The notes beneath the pieces were generated by a model. The model was not told the origin of the DNA. It did no database searches and was given only the letters and a program-made list of their open reading frames with translations. Position numbers and translations under genes: made by a program. 64,000 bases of DNA. Source: Micromonospora lupini. Lineage in GTDB: Bacteria > Actinomycetota > Actinomycetes > Mycobacteriales > Micromonosporaceae. The first letter of the stretch is position 1; each line of letters begins with the position of its first letter. This document shows, in pieces, positions 50,755-59,755 of this stretch. Location: positions 2,547,001 to 2,611,000 of the forward strand of contig NZ_JAPENL010000002.1 in NCBI RefSeq assembly GCF_026342015.1, in the 5' to 3' direction.

Positions 50755-51519
50755 ATGACCACATCCACGGTGACCCTGACGGGGCTGCGCGCGGTGTACG
50801 GCACCGGAACCCGGCGGGTGACGGCGCTCGACGGCGTGACCACCAGCTTCGCGAGCGGCACGTTCACTGCGGTGATGGGCCCCTCGGGCTCGGGAAAGTC
50901 CACCCTGCTGCACTGCGCGGCGGGTCTGGACAGCCCGACCGAGGGGACCGTCACGATCGACGGCACCCGCCTCGACGACCTCGGCGAGGACGAGCTGACC
51001 CGGCTGCGGCGCGACCGCGTGGGCTTCGTGTTCCAGGCGTTCAACCTGGTGTCCACGTTGACCGCCGCGCAGAACGTCGAGTTGCCGTTGCGTCTGGCCG
51101 GCCGTCGCCCACCGGCCGGGGACGTCGCCGCCGCGCTCGACGCGGTGGGCCTGGCCGACCGGGCCGGGCATCGGCCGAGTGAGCTGTCCGGCGGCGAGCA
51201 GCAGCGCGTCGCCGTGGCCCGCGCGTTGATCACCCGTCCGGTGGTGGTATTCGCCGACGAGCCGACCGGGGCGTTGGACAGCGCGTCGTCCCGGCAGGTG
51301 CTCCGGCTGCTGCGGGCGCTCGTGGACGACCACGGGCAGACCGTCGTGATGGTGACCCACGATCCCGCCGCCGCCGCGTACGCCGACCGGGTCCTGCTGC
51401 TCGCCGACGGTCGCGTCGTGGACGAGGTGACCAGCGGGATAACCGCTGCCGCCGTCGCCGCACGGATCGCCGAACGGGAAACCGTCCCGACGCGGACGAC
51501 CGCGAGGCCGTCGTGGTGA
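50755..51519 (+). CDS. ABC ATPase, LolD/MacB type
   Basis: A 254-residue ATPase: Walker A GPSGSGKST, VFQAFNLVSTLTA, signature LSGGEQQRVAVARAL, Walker B VVVFADEPTGALDS, and H-loop VMVTHD. The start ATG at 50755 follows a weak ribosome site. The gene overlaps the permease start (GTGA) and is divergent from the HK/RR pair, as in bacitracin-type detoxification modules. Confidence 0.92.
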   Translation: MTTSTVTLTGLRAVYGTGTRRVTALDGVTTSFASGTFTAVMGPSGSGKSTLLHCAAGLDSPTEGTVTIDGTRLDDLGEDELTRLRRDRVGFVFQAFNLVSTLTAAQNVELPLRLAGRRPPAGDVAAALDAVGLADRAGHRPSELSGGEQQRVAVARALITRPVVVFADEPTGALDSASSRQVLRLLRALVDDHGQTVVMVTHDPAAAAYADRVLLLADGRVVDEVTSGITAAAVAARIAERETVPTRTTARPSW

Positions 51520-53921
51520 GCGTCCGGCGGCAGGCCAGCGCGTTCGTGGCCGTGGCCGTCGGAGTCACGCTGGTGTCGGCTGCCACCCTGCTGCTCGCCT
51601 CGGGACGTCCGCAGGTGCCGGACCGGTTGGCGCGGGCAGCGGTCGTGGTGCAGAGCCCCGAGGCGGGCGCGTCGGCCGACTCGTTCGCGCCGACCCGGCC
51701 CTGGTCCGCCACGGCGACTGCGGAACTCGTCTCCCGGCTCGCCGCCCTGCCCGGCGTCGCGGCGGCCGTGCCGGACCGGACCTTCTACGCCCAGCCGCTC
51801 GTCGACGGTCGGCCCTCGGCCGCCGACAGCCGGCGGGAGGACGCCCTCCAGGGGCACGGCTGGTCCAGCGCCCAGCTGGGAGGACTGCGCCGCACTGCCG
51901 GCGAGCCACCCCGCCGGCCCGGTGAGGTGGTCGTCGACCGCGCGCTCGGGCTGCGGACCGGCGCGCGGGTCACCCTGCTGACGGCTGCGGGCGCCCAGAC
52001 GTACATCGTCAGCGGTCTGGTCGACGGGCCCGGCGTCCATGTCACGGACGAGGTCGCCGCCGCGCTCGCGCCCGGCGTCCGGGCGATCGGGCTGGTGCTC
52101 ACGGCGGGTGCGGACCCGGAGCGGGTCGCCACGGCGGCTCGCGGCGTCGTCGGCGCTGACGGCCGGGTGCTGACCGGCGACGCGCGCAGCGCACTGGAGC
52201 CGCGCAACGACGCCCGCACCCGCTGGATCGGCATGCAGGTGCTCACAGGTACTGCCGCTCTGGCCGGCTTCGTCACGGTGTTCGTCGTCGCCTCCACCTT
52301 CGCGTTCACCATCGCCCAGCGCCGCCGTGAGCTGGGTCTGCTGCGTGCGGTCGGCGCCACCGGACGCCAGATTCGTCGCATGGTCCACGTCGAGGCGCTC
52401 GTCGTCGGCGCTTCGGCCGGGCTCGTCGGCCTCCTGCTCGGCGCGGCGCTCGCCCCGCTGCTGGGTCGGCTCCTCGTCGACGTCGGGTTCGAGCCGACGA
52501 CCTTCCGGGTCCGGTACGCGCCCTGGCCGGTTGCGGTCTCGCTCGCCGCCGGGCCGGTGATCGCGCTGCTGGCCGTCTGGTCGGCGTCGCGCCGGGCTGC
52601 GCGGGTTCGTCCCCTGGAGGCGTTGCGCGAGGCGGCCGTGGAACAGCGGCCGATGGGACGGCCCCGCGTCGTCACCGGGGCGTTGCTCGTCGCGGCGGGG
52701 GTCGCGCTCAGCGTCGGGACGGCGACCGCCGGCGAGGCCCGCGTCGCGGCGCAGTACGCCCTCTACGCGGTGATGGCGCTGGTGGCCGGCGCCACAGTGC
52801 TCTCCCCGGCGGTGGTCGGGCCGGTGGTGCGACTGCTGCGGTCTCCGGTGCGGCGCTCCGGCGGCGCGATCGGGATGCTGGTCCGGGGCGCGGCGCTCAC
52901 CGCGACCCGGCGGACGGCGTCCACGGCCGCCCCGGTGCTGCTCACGGTCGCCTTCGCGGTGCTGGTGTCCGGGATGGTGCGAACCACCACCGCCGCGTAC
53001 GCGGCGGGTCGAGCGGACAACCTGAACGCCGGCTGGATCGTCGTACCCGATCGGGCGCCGGGACTGTCGGACCAGGCCGTCGCCGCGACCGGCGGCACCG
53101 CTCTCCTGCCGACCACTGTCTTCCGCACCGACCCCGCGACGGGGCCGGTGGACCGACCACTGACCGCGCTCGGTGTCGACCCGGCCGGCTTCGCCGCCGC
53201 GAACCGGGCGCTCACCGTCGTCGCAGGCACGCTCGACGACCTGCGCGGCGACGACACGGTGGTGGTGACCGCCGGGGCGAACCTGCGGCCGTCCGAGCCG
53301 TACGTGGTGGTCTTCGCGGACGGGACGTCGGTGCCGCTGCGTGTCGTCGCCGTGGTCTCCGACACCTCGCTGCCCGGCGACCTGCTCCTGCCCCGGGCCG
53401 TGGTGCGGGCGCACGACCCGTCGGCGCTCACGTCCACTGTGTACGTCCGGGATCGGATCGAGCCTCCGGTCGGCGCGAGGGTCGTCGACGTCGTCACCTG
53501 GGCGGCCGAGACCGACGCCGCCGAGGACCGCCTCGTCTGGCTCTTCACGCTGCTGCTGATCGGTGTGTCGGCCGGCTACGGTGCCATCGCCGTGGCCAAC
53601 ACGTTGCTGCTGGCCGCCGCCGGTAGAGCCGCCGACCTGCGGCTGATCCGGCTGGCCGGGGCGACCCGGCGGCAGGTCATCTGGCTGGTCACGGCCGAGT
53701 CCGCCCTGGTGGTGATGATCGGTGCGCTGCTCGGTGGGGCTGTCGCGTTCGTCGGTCTGCATAGCATCCGCGCCGGCCTCGCCGAGCAGGTCGGCGCTCC
53801 CGTCGACCTGGTGGTGCCGTGGTCGGTGGTCGCCGGTGTGGTGGGGCTGTGCCTGCTGCTCGCGATGCTGGCGAGCGCGGTGCCGACGTGGCGGTCACTG
53901 CGTCGCCGCCCCGCGCGCTAG
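51516..53921 (+). CDS. FtsX-family ABC permease
   Basis: An 801-residue permease with two FtsX units. N-terminal segment VAVAVGVTLVSAATLLLAS, the first core near residues 245-360 (GTAALAGFVTVFVVASTFAF), and the second core near 670-795 (LFTLLLIGVSAGYGAIAV, then LCLLLAMLASAVP), with extracytoplasmic domains between. It and the ATPase probably expel a peptide antibiotic or respond to cell-wall stress under the adjacent two-component system. Its last base abuts the convergent SOUL gene. Confidence 0.92.
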   Translation: MSVRRQASAFVAVAVGVTLVSAATLLLASGRPQVPDRLARAAVVVQSPEAGASADSFAPTRPWSATATAELVSRLAALPGVAAAVPDRTFYAQPLVDGRPSAADSRREDALQGHGWSSAQLGGLRRTAGEPPRRPGEVVVDRALGLRTGARVTLLTAAGAQTYIVSGLVDGPGVHVTDEVAAALAPGVRAIGLVLTAGADPERVATAARGVVGADGRVLTGDARSALEPRNDARTRWIGMQVLTGTAALAGFVTVFVVASTFAFTIAQRRRELGLLRAVGATGRQIRRMVHVEALVVGASAGLVGLLLGAALAPLLGRLLVDVGFEPTTFRVRYAPWPVAVSLAAGPVIALLAVWSASRRAARVRPLEALREAAVEQRPMGRPRVVTGALLVAAGVALSVGTATAGEARVAAQYALYAVMALVAGATVLSPAVVGPVVRLLRSPVRRSGGAIGMLVRGAALTATRRTASTAAPVLLTVAFAVLVSGMVRTTTAAYAAGRADNLNAGWIVVPDRAPGLSDQAVAATGGTALLPTTVFRTDPATGPVDRPLTALGVDPAGFAAANRALTVVAGTLDDLRGDDTVVVTAGANLRPSEPYVVVFADGTSVPLRVVAVVSDTSLPGDLLLPRAVVRAHDPSALTSTVYVRDRIEPPVGARVVDVVTWAAETDAAEDRLVWLFTLLLIGVSAGYGAIAVANTLLLAAAGRAADLRLIRLAGATRRQVIWLVTAESALVVMIGALLGGAVAFVGLHSIRAGLAEQVGAPVDLVVPWSVVAGVVGLCLLLAMLASAVPTWRSLRRRPAR

Positions 53922-54485
53922 CTACTCCACCACCGGCAGCACGACCTCGTTGCGCCGCAGGAACCACGGCTTCCACGGCGGGTCGAAGCGCGCGTACCTG
54001 ATCGCGCCCGTGGGTTGCAGCCCGGCCGCGGTCACCGACCGGCCGAGCATTGTGGCCCGTTGGCTGAACTCCCGCTCCGTCCACCTGCCGGAGAAGCGGA
54101 TCGCCGCCGCCAGGCGTGCCGGGACCTCGTGGATGCGCACCCGGGCGTCCACCGGCTCGGGCAGGGTGGCAGTGGTGAAGGTGGCGGGCATGACGAACTG
54201 GATCAGGTACGCGCCGGGCCACTCGCCCTCGATCTGGACCACCGGCACGGTCATGGCGATCTTCTCCGAGTCGCTTGCCGCCGACCTCGCCGGCGCGGCG
54301 GACCCGATCGGGTGCCGGGCCCGGTTGGCGCCCCCGATGTAGGCGGCCAGCGGCCGGAACGCCTCGATCGGCGCCCGGGTGAACGACGCCTGGATCTGCA
54401 TCTCGGCCACCAGGTGAGCCGGGTATCGGCGCAGCTCGAAGCCAGGGTGTCGGGACACCACCCGGTACGGCTGCTGCTCGGTCAT
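53922..54485 (-). CDS. SOUL heme-binding-family protein
   Basis: A 187-residue protein with SOUL-type motifs: FELRRYPAHLVAEMQIQ at the N-terminus, KIAMTVPVVQ in the core, and YARFDPPWKPWFLRRNEVVLPV at the end. Members bind heme or other tetrapyrroles. The ATG at 54485 is preceded by a short palindrome (54493-54510). It is convergent with the permease gene, with stop codons abutting. Confidence 0.9.
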   Translation of the reverse strand: MTEQQPYRVVSRHPGFELRRYPAHLVAEMQIQASFTRAPIEAFRPLAAYIGGANRARHPIGSAAPARSAASDSEKIAMTVPVVQIEGEWPGAYLIQFVMPATFTTATLPEPVDARVRIHEVPARLAAAIRFSGRWTEREFSQRATMLGRSVTAAGLQPTGAIRYARFDPPWKPWFLRRNEVVLPVVE

Positions 54486-54492
54486 CGCGCGC

Positions 54493-54510
54493 TCCCAGGA
54501 TCTCCTGGGA
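54493..54510. promoter_or_regulatory. Palindrome before the SOUL gene
   Basis: tcccagga, tc, tcctggga is a perfect 8-bp inverted repeat with 2-base spacer just upstream of the SOUL start and may be an operator or may tune translation. Confidence 0.4.
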
Positions 54511-54516
54511 CAGACG

Positions 54517-55254
54517 CTACCGCCCCTCCGGCTCCCGCTCGGCCGAAGTCGGTCGTCCCGCACCGGGGACGACGGCCCGCCAGTACTGGCGTTTGCTCTC
54601 GTCGCGCAGCACCACGCCGATCCGGCCCAGCTCCCGCCGCAGCTCCCGGGCGTCGTCGCGACGGTCCCGCTCGAGGGCGCGCTGGCGGGCGCGCAGCAGC
54701 GCGTCCGCGCCGGTGGGCAGACCGGGCAGGTCGGGCACCCACAGCCGGTACGCCGACCGGTGCGGGTCGCCGTCCGTCCAGGCCCAGCCGTGCTCCCTGA
54801 ACGCGGCGGCGAGCCGCGCGGCCGGCAGGTCCGTCGACTCCCGGACCAGTTCCGCCCCGTCGGTGTCGAGCAGCACCAGGTGCTTGTCGGCGAGGAAGAC
54901 CACCCGGGTGTCGGCCCGCGCGACGGCCCGGTCCTGGTCGGAGCGGCGCAGCCGGACCTGCGCCGCGTCGACTGTGACGATCAGCCGTTCGGCGGTGCCC
55001 ATCCCGGCGAGAACCAGGCCGGCCAGGACGCCCGCCGCGATGGTGCCGGCGGTGGCCTGCGGCTCGGGCAGCCGGTCCAGCCACTCGATCAGGTCGCTGA
55101 ACGGCACCCAGGGCAGCCGGGCGAGCCAGCCGGTTGCCGCCGCGAGGAGCCACCCGACGCCCGCGCCGACAAGCGGAAAGCCACCCCACATGACGGCCAG
55201 CTCGACCGGGCCGCCGCTGACCACGGTGCGAGGCCGATAGTCGGCGACGTCCAT
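54517..55254 (-). CDS. YqeB family protein
   Basis: A 245-residue protein. Two membrane segments at the N-terminus (LAVMWGGFPLVGAGVGWLLA and GTIAAGVLAGLVLAGM) precede a soluble domain with ARADTRVVFLADKHLVLLDTDG (PH-like) and a C-terminal region LPTGADALLRARQRALE and LGRIGVVLRDESKRQYWR. The pattern matches actinobacterial YqeB proteins, of unknown function. It follows the permease gene of the next ABC pair by two bases, so it is probably part of that operon. Confidence 0.85.
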   Translation of the reverse strand: MDVADYRPRTVVSGGPVELAVMWGGFPLVGAGVGWLLAAATGWLARLPWVPFSDLIEWLDRLPEPQATAGTIAAGVLAGLVLAGMGTAERLIVTVDAAQVRLRRSDQDRAVARADTRVVFLADKHLVLLDTDGAELVRESTDLPAARLAAAFREHGWAWTDGDPHRSAYRLWVPDLPGLPTGADALLRARQRALERDRRDDARELRRELGRIGVVLRDESKRQYWRAVVPGAGRPTSAEREPEGR

Positions 55255-55256
55255 GG

Positions 55257-56054
55257 TCAGGACACCTCGCGGCGCAGCGTCCGGAACAGGCCGGCGGCCA
55301 GCGGCAGAACCATCCAGACCAGCAGGGACACCGCTATCCGCCCCCACTGCCCGCCGGTGACGGCGTCGCTGCTGAACAACGGTTCCATGGTCTTGCTGGT
55401 GTCCAGCCACTCGGACGGGCCACGCAGGGGCTTGACCATCTCGCCGAGCACCCCCCACAGGGTGGGCAGCAGCAGGTAGCCGACGATGGCCAGCGGCGGA
55501 TTGAGCAGCAGCAGACCGAAGGCCGCGCCCATCAGCACGCTTGTGACCTGGATGATCGCCGCGTTCAGCAGCAGCGACCAGTCGAACTGCCAGGTGCCCG
55601 CGCCGCCGGTGGCGGAGGCCACGAGCGTCCCGACGGCGGCGACGGCGAGGCTGGTCAGCACCGAGGCGAGCGCGGTCAGCGCCACGGCGATCAGCTTCGC
55701 GGCCACCACCCGCTCCCGGCGGGGCACCAGCGCGTACGTGGTGAGGGCCGTCCGTTGCGACCACTCGCTGGTGATCGACAGGATGCCGAGCACCGGGAGC
55801 AGCACCGACACCGGCAGCAGCGCGGGGACGAAGAAGTTGAGGAAGGTCTGGTCGACGTCCTTCGCGTAGATCAGTTGCAGGGTGACGATCGCGGCGGTGA
55901 TCAGCCCGATGGTGATCACCAGCCAGCGACCGGCCCGGGTGTCGACGAGCTTGCGCAGCTCCGCGACGGTGAGCCGGAGCAGCGACGGGCGGCGTACCGG
56001 AGTGTGCTGCCGGGGCGCGACGGCGCCGGCGGCGGGCGCGGTGGTGGTGGTCAT
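55257..56054 (-). CDS. ABC-2 type permease
   Basis: A 265-residue membrane protein with six segments, among them WLVITIGLITAAIVTLQLIYA, LPVSVLLPVLGILSITSEW and LLVWMVLPLAAGLFRTL. It resembles permeases of antibiotic-type exporters. Its start overlaps the stop codon of the ATPase gene (ATGA). The long open frame toward 57854 is antisense to the divergent kinase and is not part of the gene. Confidence 0.9.
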   Translation of the reverse strand: MTTTTAPAAGAVAPRQHTPVRRPSLLRLTVAELRKLVDTRAGRWLVITIGLITAAIVTLQLIYAKDVDQTFLNFFVPALLPVSVLLPVLGILSITSEWSQRTALTTYALVPRRERVVAAKLIAVALTALASVLTSLAVAAVGTLVASATGGAGTWQFDWSLLLNAAIIQVTSVLMGAAFGLLLLNPPLAIVGYLLLPTLWGVLGEMVKPLRGPSEWLDTSKTMEPLFSSDAVTGGQWGRIAVSLLVWMVLPLAAGLFRTLRREVS

Positions 56055-56947
56055 CGGACGGCCTCCTTGGTGGATTCGCCGGCGGTCAGGGTGAGGAAGA
56101 GCTGTTCGAGGCCACCGCCGGTGGCGGGGCGCAGCTCGGCAAGCGCGACGCCGGCATCGGCGGCGGCCTGGCCGACCGCCTCGGCGTCGGATTGCACGAG
56201 CAGTCCCTCCGAGCTGTCGGTGGCGCTCAACCCGGCCAGTTCCAGCGCCCGGCGCAGCGCCGCGCCGTCGCGGGCCCGGACCACGGTGCCGCCGCCCGCC
56301 AGCAGCTCGTTCTTGTCGCCCTGGGCCACGATCCGGCCGCCCCCGATCACCACCAGCCGGTCCGCTACCGCCTCCACCTCGCGCAGCAGGTGGGAGGAGA
56401 GCAGCACCGTGCCGCCCCGGTCGGCGAAGTCGCGCAGCAGGCCGCGCATCCAGAAGATCCCCTCCGGGTCCAGGCCGTTGGCCGGCTCGTCGAGGATCAG
56501 CACGCGGGGGTCGCCGAGCAGCGCGTGCGCCAGCCCGAGCCGTTGGCGCATGCCCAACGAGTACGCCCGTACCCGACGCTTCGCCGCCACCGCGTTCAAC
56601 CCGACCAGGTCGAGCTTCGCGGCGACCTCGCGCCTGTCGAGACCCATGGTGTACGCGGACAGCGTCAACGCCTCGCGGCCGGTGCGCCCGGCGTGCTGGG
56701 CGGAGGCGTCCAGCAGCACCCCGACCTCCCGCCCCGGGTTGGGCAGCTCCCGGTACGGGCGTCCGGCGACGGTGGCGCGACCGGCGGTTGGTGCGGTGAG
56801 CCCGCAGATCATGCGCATGGTGGTGGACTTGCCGGCGCCGTTGGGGCCGAGGAAGCCGGTGACGGTGCCCGGCTCGCACTGGAACGAGACGTCGTCCACG
56901 GCCGGGTGTGGCCCGTATCGCTTGGTGAGGTTCTCTACCGTGATCAT
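56051..56947 (-). CDS. ABC transporter ATPase, BcrA-like
   Basis: A 298-residue ATPase: Walker A GPNGAGKST, signature YSLGMRQRLGLAHAL, Walker B VLILDEPANGLDPEG and H-loop LSSHLL. The C-terminal region fits bacitracin/lantibiotic-type exporters. It is divergent from the histidine kinase at 57072, which probably controls the exporter. Confidence 0.92.
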   Translation of the reverse strand: MITVENLTKRYGPHPAVDDVSFQCEPGTVTGFLGPNGAGKSTTMRMICGLTAPTAGRATVAGRPYRELPNPGREVGVLLDASAQHAGRTGREALTLSAYTMGLDRREVAAKLDLVGLNAVAAKRRVRAYSLGMRQRLGLAHALLGDPRVLILDEPANGLDPEGIFWMRGLLRDFADRGGTVLLSSHLLREVEAVADRLVVIGGGRIVAQGDKNELLAGGGTVVRARDGAALRRALELAGLSATDSSEGLLVQSDAEAVGQAAADAGVALAELRPATGGGLEQLFLTLTAGESTKEAVR

Positions 56948-57071
56948 GCCGAGAAGCGTGCCCGCGCCGCCCGGCTATCCGCTGCGGCCGCCTGTCGATG
57001 CCGTACCGACCTTGGTCGACCGACGGGTCTCGACTTTGGTAGCTGGTCGTGGTGCCCGTCGGCTGCCTAGC

Positions 57072-58334
57072 ATGGGTGCCGTGACCAGCCTCGCCGTGCC
57101 GGAACACCCCTGGCTGTTGCCAGGGGAGCTGGTCGTGCCTGCTGACCGTGGGCGGAGGCGCCCGCGCCGCACCACCCGCGACTGGGTCGTGGACAGCCTG
57201 GCGTTCCTGGTCTCCCTGATCTGGGTGTTGTTCGCCACGGCCGACGCCCTGTCGCCCGACCCGACGATCTCCACCGCGCTCCCGCACGACTGGATGGTCG
57301 GCGTCGACGCGCTGATCGGGCTTGTCTGCTGCGGGCTGCTCTGGGTGCGCCGCCGGTGGCCGCTGGGGCTGGTGGTGGCGACGGTACCGCTGACCCTGTT
57401 CTCGTTGGCCGCCGCCGTCCCGCTGTTGATCTTCTACTTCACCGTTGTGGTGCACCGACGCACCGCCGTCGCGATCGGGGTCACGGGCGCCGGCCTGATC
57501 ACCAACCTGGGCTTCAGTTGGCTGCGTCCGGACCCGAATCTGACGTACTGGGAAACCGCGGCGTGGGGTGTGGTGTTCAGCCTCGTCGTGCTGGCCTGGG
57601 GGATGTTCGTCCGGGCCCGGCGGCAGTTGATCGTGTCGCTGCGCGATCGGGCCGAGCGTGCCGAGGAGGAGCAGCAGCTCCGGGTCGCCCAGGCCCGCCA
57701 CCTCGAACGCACCCGAATAGCCCGGGAGATGCACGACGTGCTGGCCCACCGGATCTCGCTGCTCAGCCTGCACGCCGGCGCGCTTGAGTTCCGCCCCGAC
57801 GCCCCCGCCGACGAGGTCGCCCGGGCCGCCGGGGTGATCCGGGGCAGCGCGCACGCCGCCCTACAGGACCTGCGGGAGGTCATCGGCGTGCTCCGGGCCG
57901 AGGACGACACCGGCGGAGCCTCCCCGGAGCCGCCGCAGCCCACCCTCGCCGACCTGCCGGCTCTGATCGCCGAGTCGCGGTCGGCCGGGGTACGGGTGAA
58001 TGTCAGCGACACCGTGGACCGGTCGGGGGAGGTGCCGGCGGCGCTGGGCCGGGCCGCGTACCGGATCGTGCAGGAGGGGCTGACCAACGCCCGTAAGCAC
58101 GCGGCCGGCGCGGCTGTCGCCGTTGACGTCGCCGGCGGGCCGGGCGCCGGCCTGACCGTGGCGATCGGCAACCGGTGGCCGGTCGGCACGCCGGTCGGCG
58201 GAACGCTGCCGGGCGCCGGCACCGGCCTGGTGGGCATCAGCGAACGCGTCACGCTGGCCGGCGGTCGGCTGGCCTACGGCCGGGACGACGCGGGGGACTT
58301 CCGCCTGGCCGCCTGGCTGCCGTGGCCGGCGTGA
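57072..58334 (+). CDS. Sensor histidine kinase, HisKA_3 type
   Basis: A 420-residue kinase with several membrane segments (DSLAFLVSLIWVLFATA, LIGLVCCGLLWV, AAAVPLLIFYFTVVV). The phospho-His lies in RIAREMHDVLAHRISLLSL, and the ATPase motif in GTGLVGISERVTLAGGRL. Its stop overlaps the response-regulator start (GTGA). With the divergent ABC pair it forms a second exporter-linked two-component module. The ATG at 57072 is used. Confidence 0.93.
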   Translation: MGAVTSLAVPEHPWLLPGELVVPADRGRRRPRRTTRDWVVDSLAFLVSLIWVLFATADALSPDPTISTALPHDWMVGVDALIGLVCCGLLWVRRRWPLGLVVATVPLTLFSLAAAVPLLIFYFTVVVHRRTAVAIGVTGAGLITNLGFSWLRPDPNLTYWETAAWGVVFSLVVLAWGMFVRARRQLIVSLRDRAERAEEEQQLRVAQARHLERTRIAREMHDVLAHRISLLSLHAGALEFRPDAPADEVARAAGVIRGSAHAALQDLREVIGVLRAEDDTGGASPEPPQPTLADLPALIAESRSAGVRVNVSDTVDRSGEVPAALGRAAYRIVQEGLTNARKHAAGAAVAVDVAGGPGAGLTVAIGNRWPVGTPVGGTLPGAGTGLVGISERVTLAGGRLAYGRDDAGDFRLAAWLPWPA

Positions 58335-59041
58335 CCGGCCCGTCCGACGGGGCCGGGACCGGGTCGGACACGCCGCCGGTACGGGTGCTGATCGTGGACG
58401 ACGACGCGCTGGTCCGGGCGGGGCTCTCGATGATCCTCGGCGGCCTGCCGGACCTGCTGGTGGTGGGCGAGGCGGCCGACGGCGGCGAGGTTCCGGCGGC
58501 GATCGCCGCGTACGCCCCGGACGTGGTCCTGATGGACATCCGGATGCCCCGGGTGGACGGACTCACCGCCACCGAGGCGCTACGTGCCCAGCCGCACCCG
58601 CCTGAGGTGCTGGTGCTGACCACCTTCGACGCCGACGAGCAGGTGCTGCGGGCGCTGCGCGCCGGCGCGGCCGGTTTCCTGCTCAAGGACACCCCTCCGG
58701 CGAACATCGTGCACGCGGTACGCCGGGTGGCCGCGGGCGAGGCGACGCTCTCCCCGACGGTGACCCGCACGCTCATCGACCACGTGACCGCCGCCGCCCC
58801 GGCCCTGGCCGGCCCGGATCCGCGTCGCGAGCGGGCGCTGCGGCTGCTCGGCGGGCTCAGCGAGCGGGAGCGTCAGGTGGCGGTCGCGCTGGGGCGGGGC
58901 CGCACCAACGCGGAGATCGCGGGGGAGTTGTTCATGAGTGTGGCGACGGTGAAGGCGTACGTCTCCCGGCTGCTGACCCGGCTCGATCTCAACAACCGGG
59001 TCCAGGTGGCCCTGTTGGTGCACGACGCCGACCTCGTCTGA
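58331..59041 (+). CDS. NarL/LuxR-type response regulator
   Basis: A 236-residue regulator. The receiver's phospho-acceptor is Asp69 in VVLMDIRMPRVDG, and the LuxR HTH is near the end (LSERERQVAVALGRGRTN, then ATVKAYVSRLLTRL). The GTG at 58331 overlaps the kinase stop. The N-terminal dozen residues are low-complexity Gly/Thr/Ser. The probable target is the ABC pair at 55257-56947. A short hairpin (ccgtt/aacgg, 59047-59061) follows. Confidence 0.94.
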   Translation: MTGPSDGAGTGSDTPPVRVLIVDDDALVRAGLSMILGGLPDLLVVGEAADGGEVPAAIAAYAPDVVLMDIRMPRVDGLTATEALRAQPHPPEVLVLTTFDADEQVLRALRAGAAGFLLKDTPPANIVHAVRRVAAGEATLSPTVTRTLIDHVTAAAPALAGPDPRRERALRLLGGLSERERQVAVALGRGRTNAEIAGELFMSVATVKAYVSRLLTRLDLNNRVQVALLVHDADLV

Positions 59042-59168
59042 GCGCTCCGTTAGGGGAACGGTTAGGGGGTCAGGGATTGAACTTTCGTCAGATGCCGGCC
59101 GTACCACTGCCCGAGGATGTCGGTGCGGTGAGTCCGCCGTACCGCTGCCGAACTGCGGGAGGCCTGCC

Positions 59169-59660
59169 GTGCGTGTTGGTGAGCAGTCGACGGATCCCAT
59201 CGACCTGGTGCTGGGTGAGGTGCCGGTGCCGGCACCACTGACCCCCGAGGATGTCCGGCTCGCGGTCCGGGCGGTGGTCGTGCACACCGCCGAGGAGTGG
59301 CCGACCGGACCGCTTTGCCGCAACGACGGCGCCTCCTACCCGTGCCGACTGCACAGGTGGGGGCGTCGGGTTCTGGAGACACACGGGCTCAACGAGCGCC
59401 AGATCGAGGCGTTGATCCAGCACGGCAACCCCTTCGTGCACGTGCCCTTCCCGTTCACCGCGACCGGGCCGTCGTCCGCGCGCCCCACAGGCGTCCGGCC
59501 GGCGACGACAGCCGGCTACCCGGCGCCGCCCCCCGGCCGCGCGGGGCTGCCGGGGCGGCACCAGGCCGCGCGGGTCGCCCCCGCGGCGGTACGACAGGCC
59601 CCAGCCGGCCGGCCGGTGACTCCCCCCGTCACCGCGCCGCGCTGGCCCCGGGCGAGCTGA
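59169..59660 (+). CDS. Conserved actinobacterial protein of unknown function
   Basis: A 163-residue protein from a GTG at 59169. The N-terminal half contains HTAEEWPTGPLCRNDGASYPCRLHRWGRRVLETHGL, a recurring actinobacterial pattern with spaced cysteines. The C-terminal half is Ala/Pro/Arg-rich. Function unknown; the coordinate of the start is uncertain. Confidence 0.6.
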   Translation: MRVGEQSTDPIDLVLGEVPVPAPLTPEDVRLAVRAVVVHTAEEWPTGPLCRNDGASYPCRLHRWGRRVLETHGLNERQIEALIQHGNPFVHVPFPFTATGPSSARPTGVRPATTAGYPAPPPGRAGLPGRHQAARVAPAAVRQAPAGRPVTPPVTAPRWPRAS

Positions 59661-59755
59661 GCGGCGCCATCCCACGCCCTGTCCGGGGCGACACGACGTC
59701 GGCCCGACGCGGAGATCCCCACCCGCGCCGGGCCGACGTCACACTGTCGGCTCGC

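Noticed and set aside
50637..53762. 1041-codon minus-strand open frame opposite the ABC/FtsX genes
   Set aside because: Composition is low-complexity Arg/Gly/Asp without motifs, while the + strand has full ABC and FtsX motifs.
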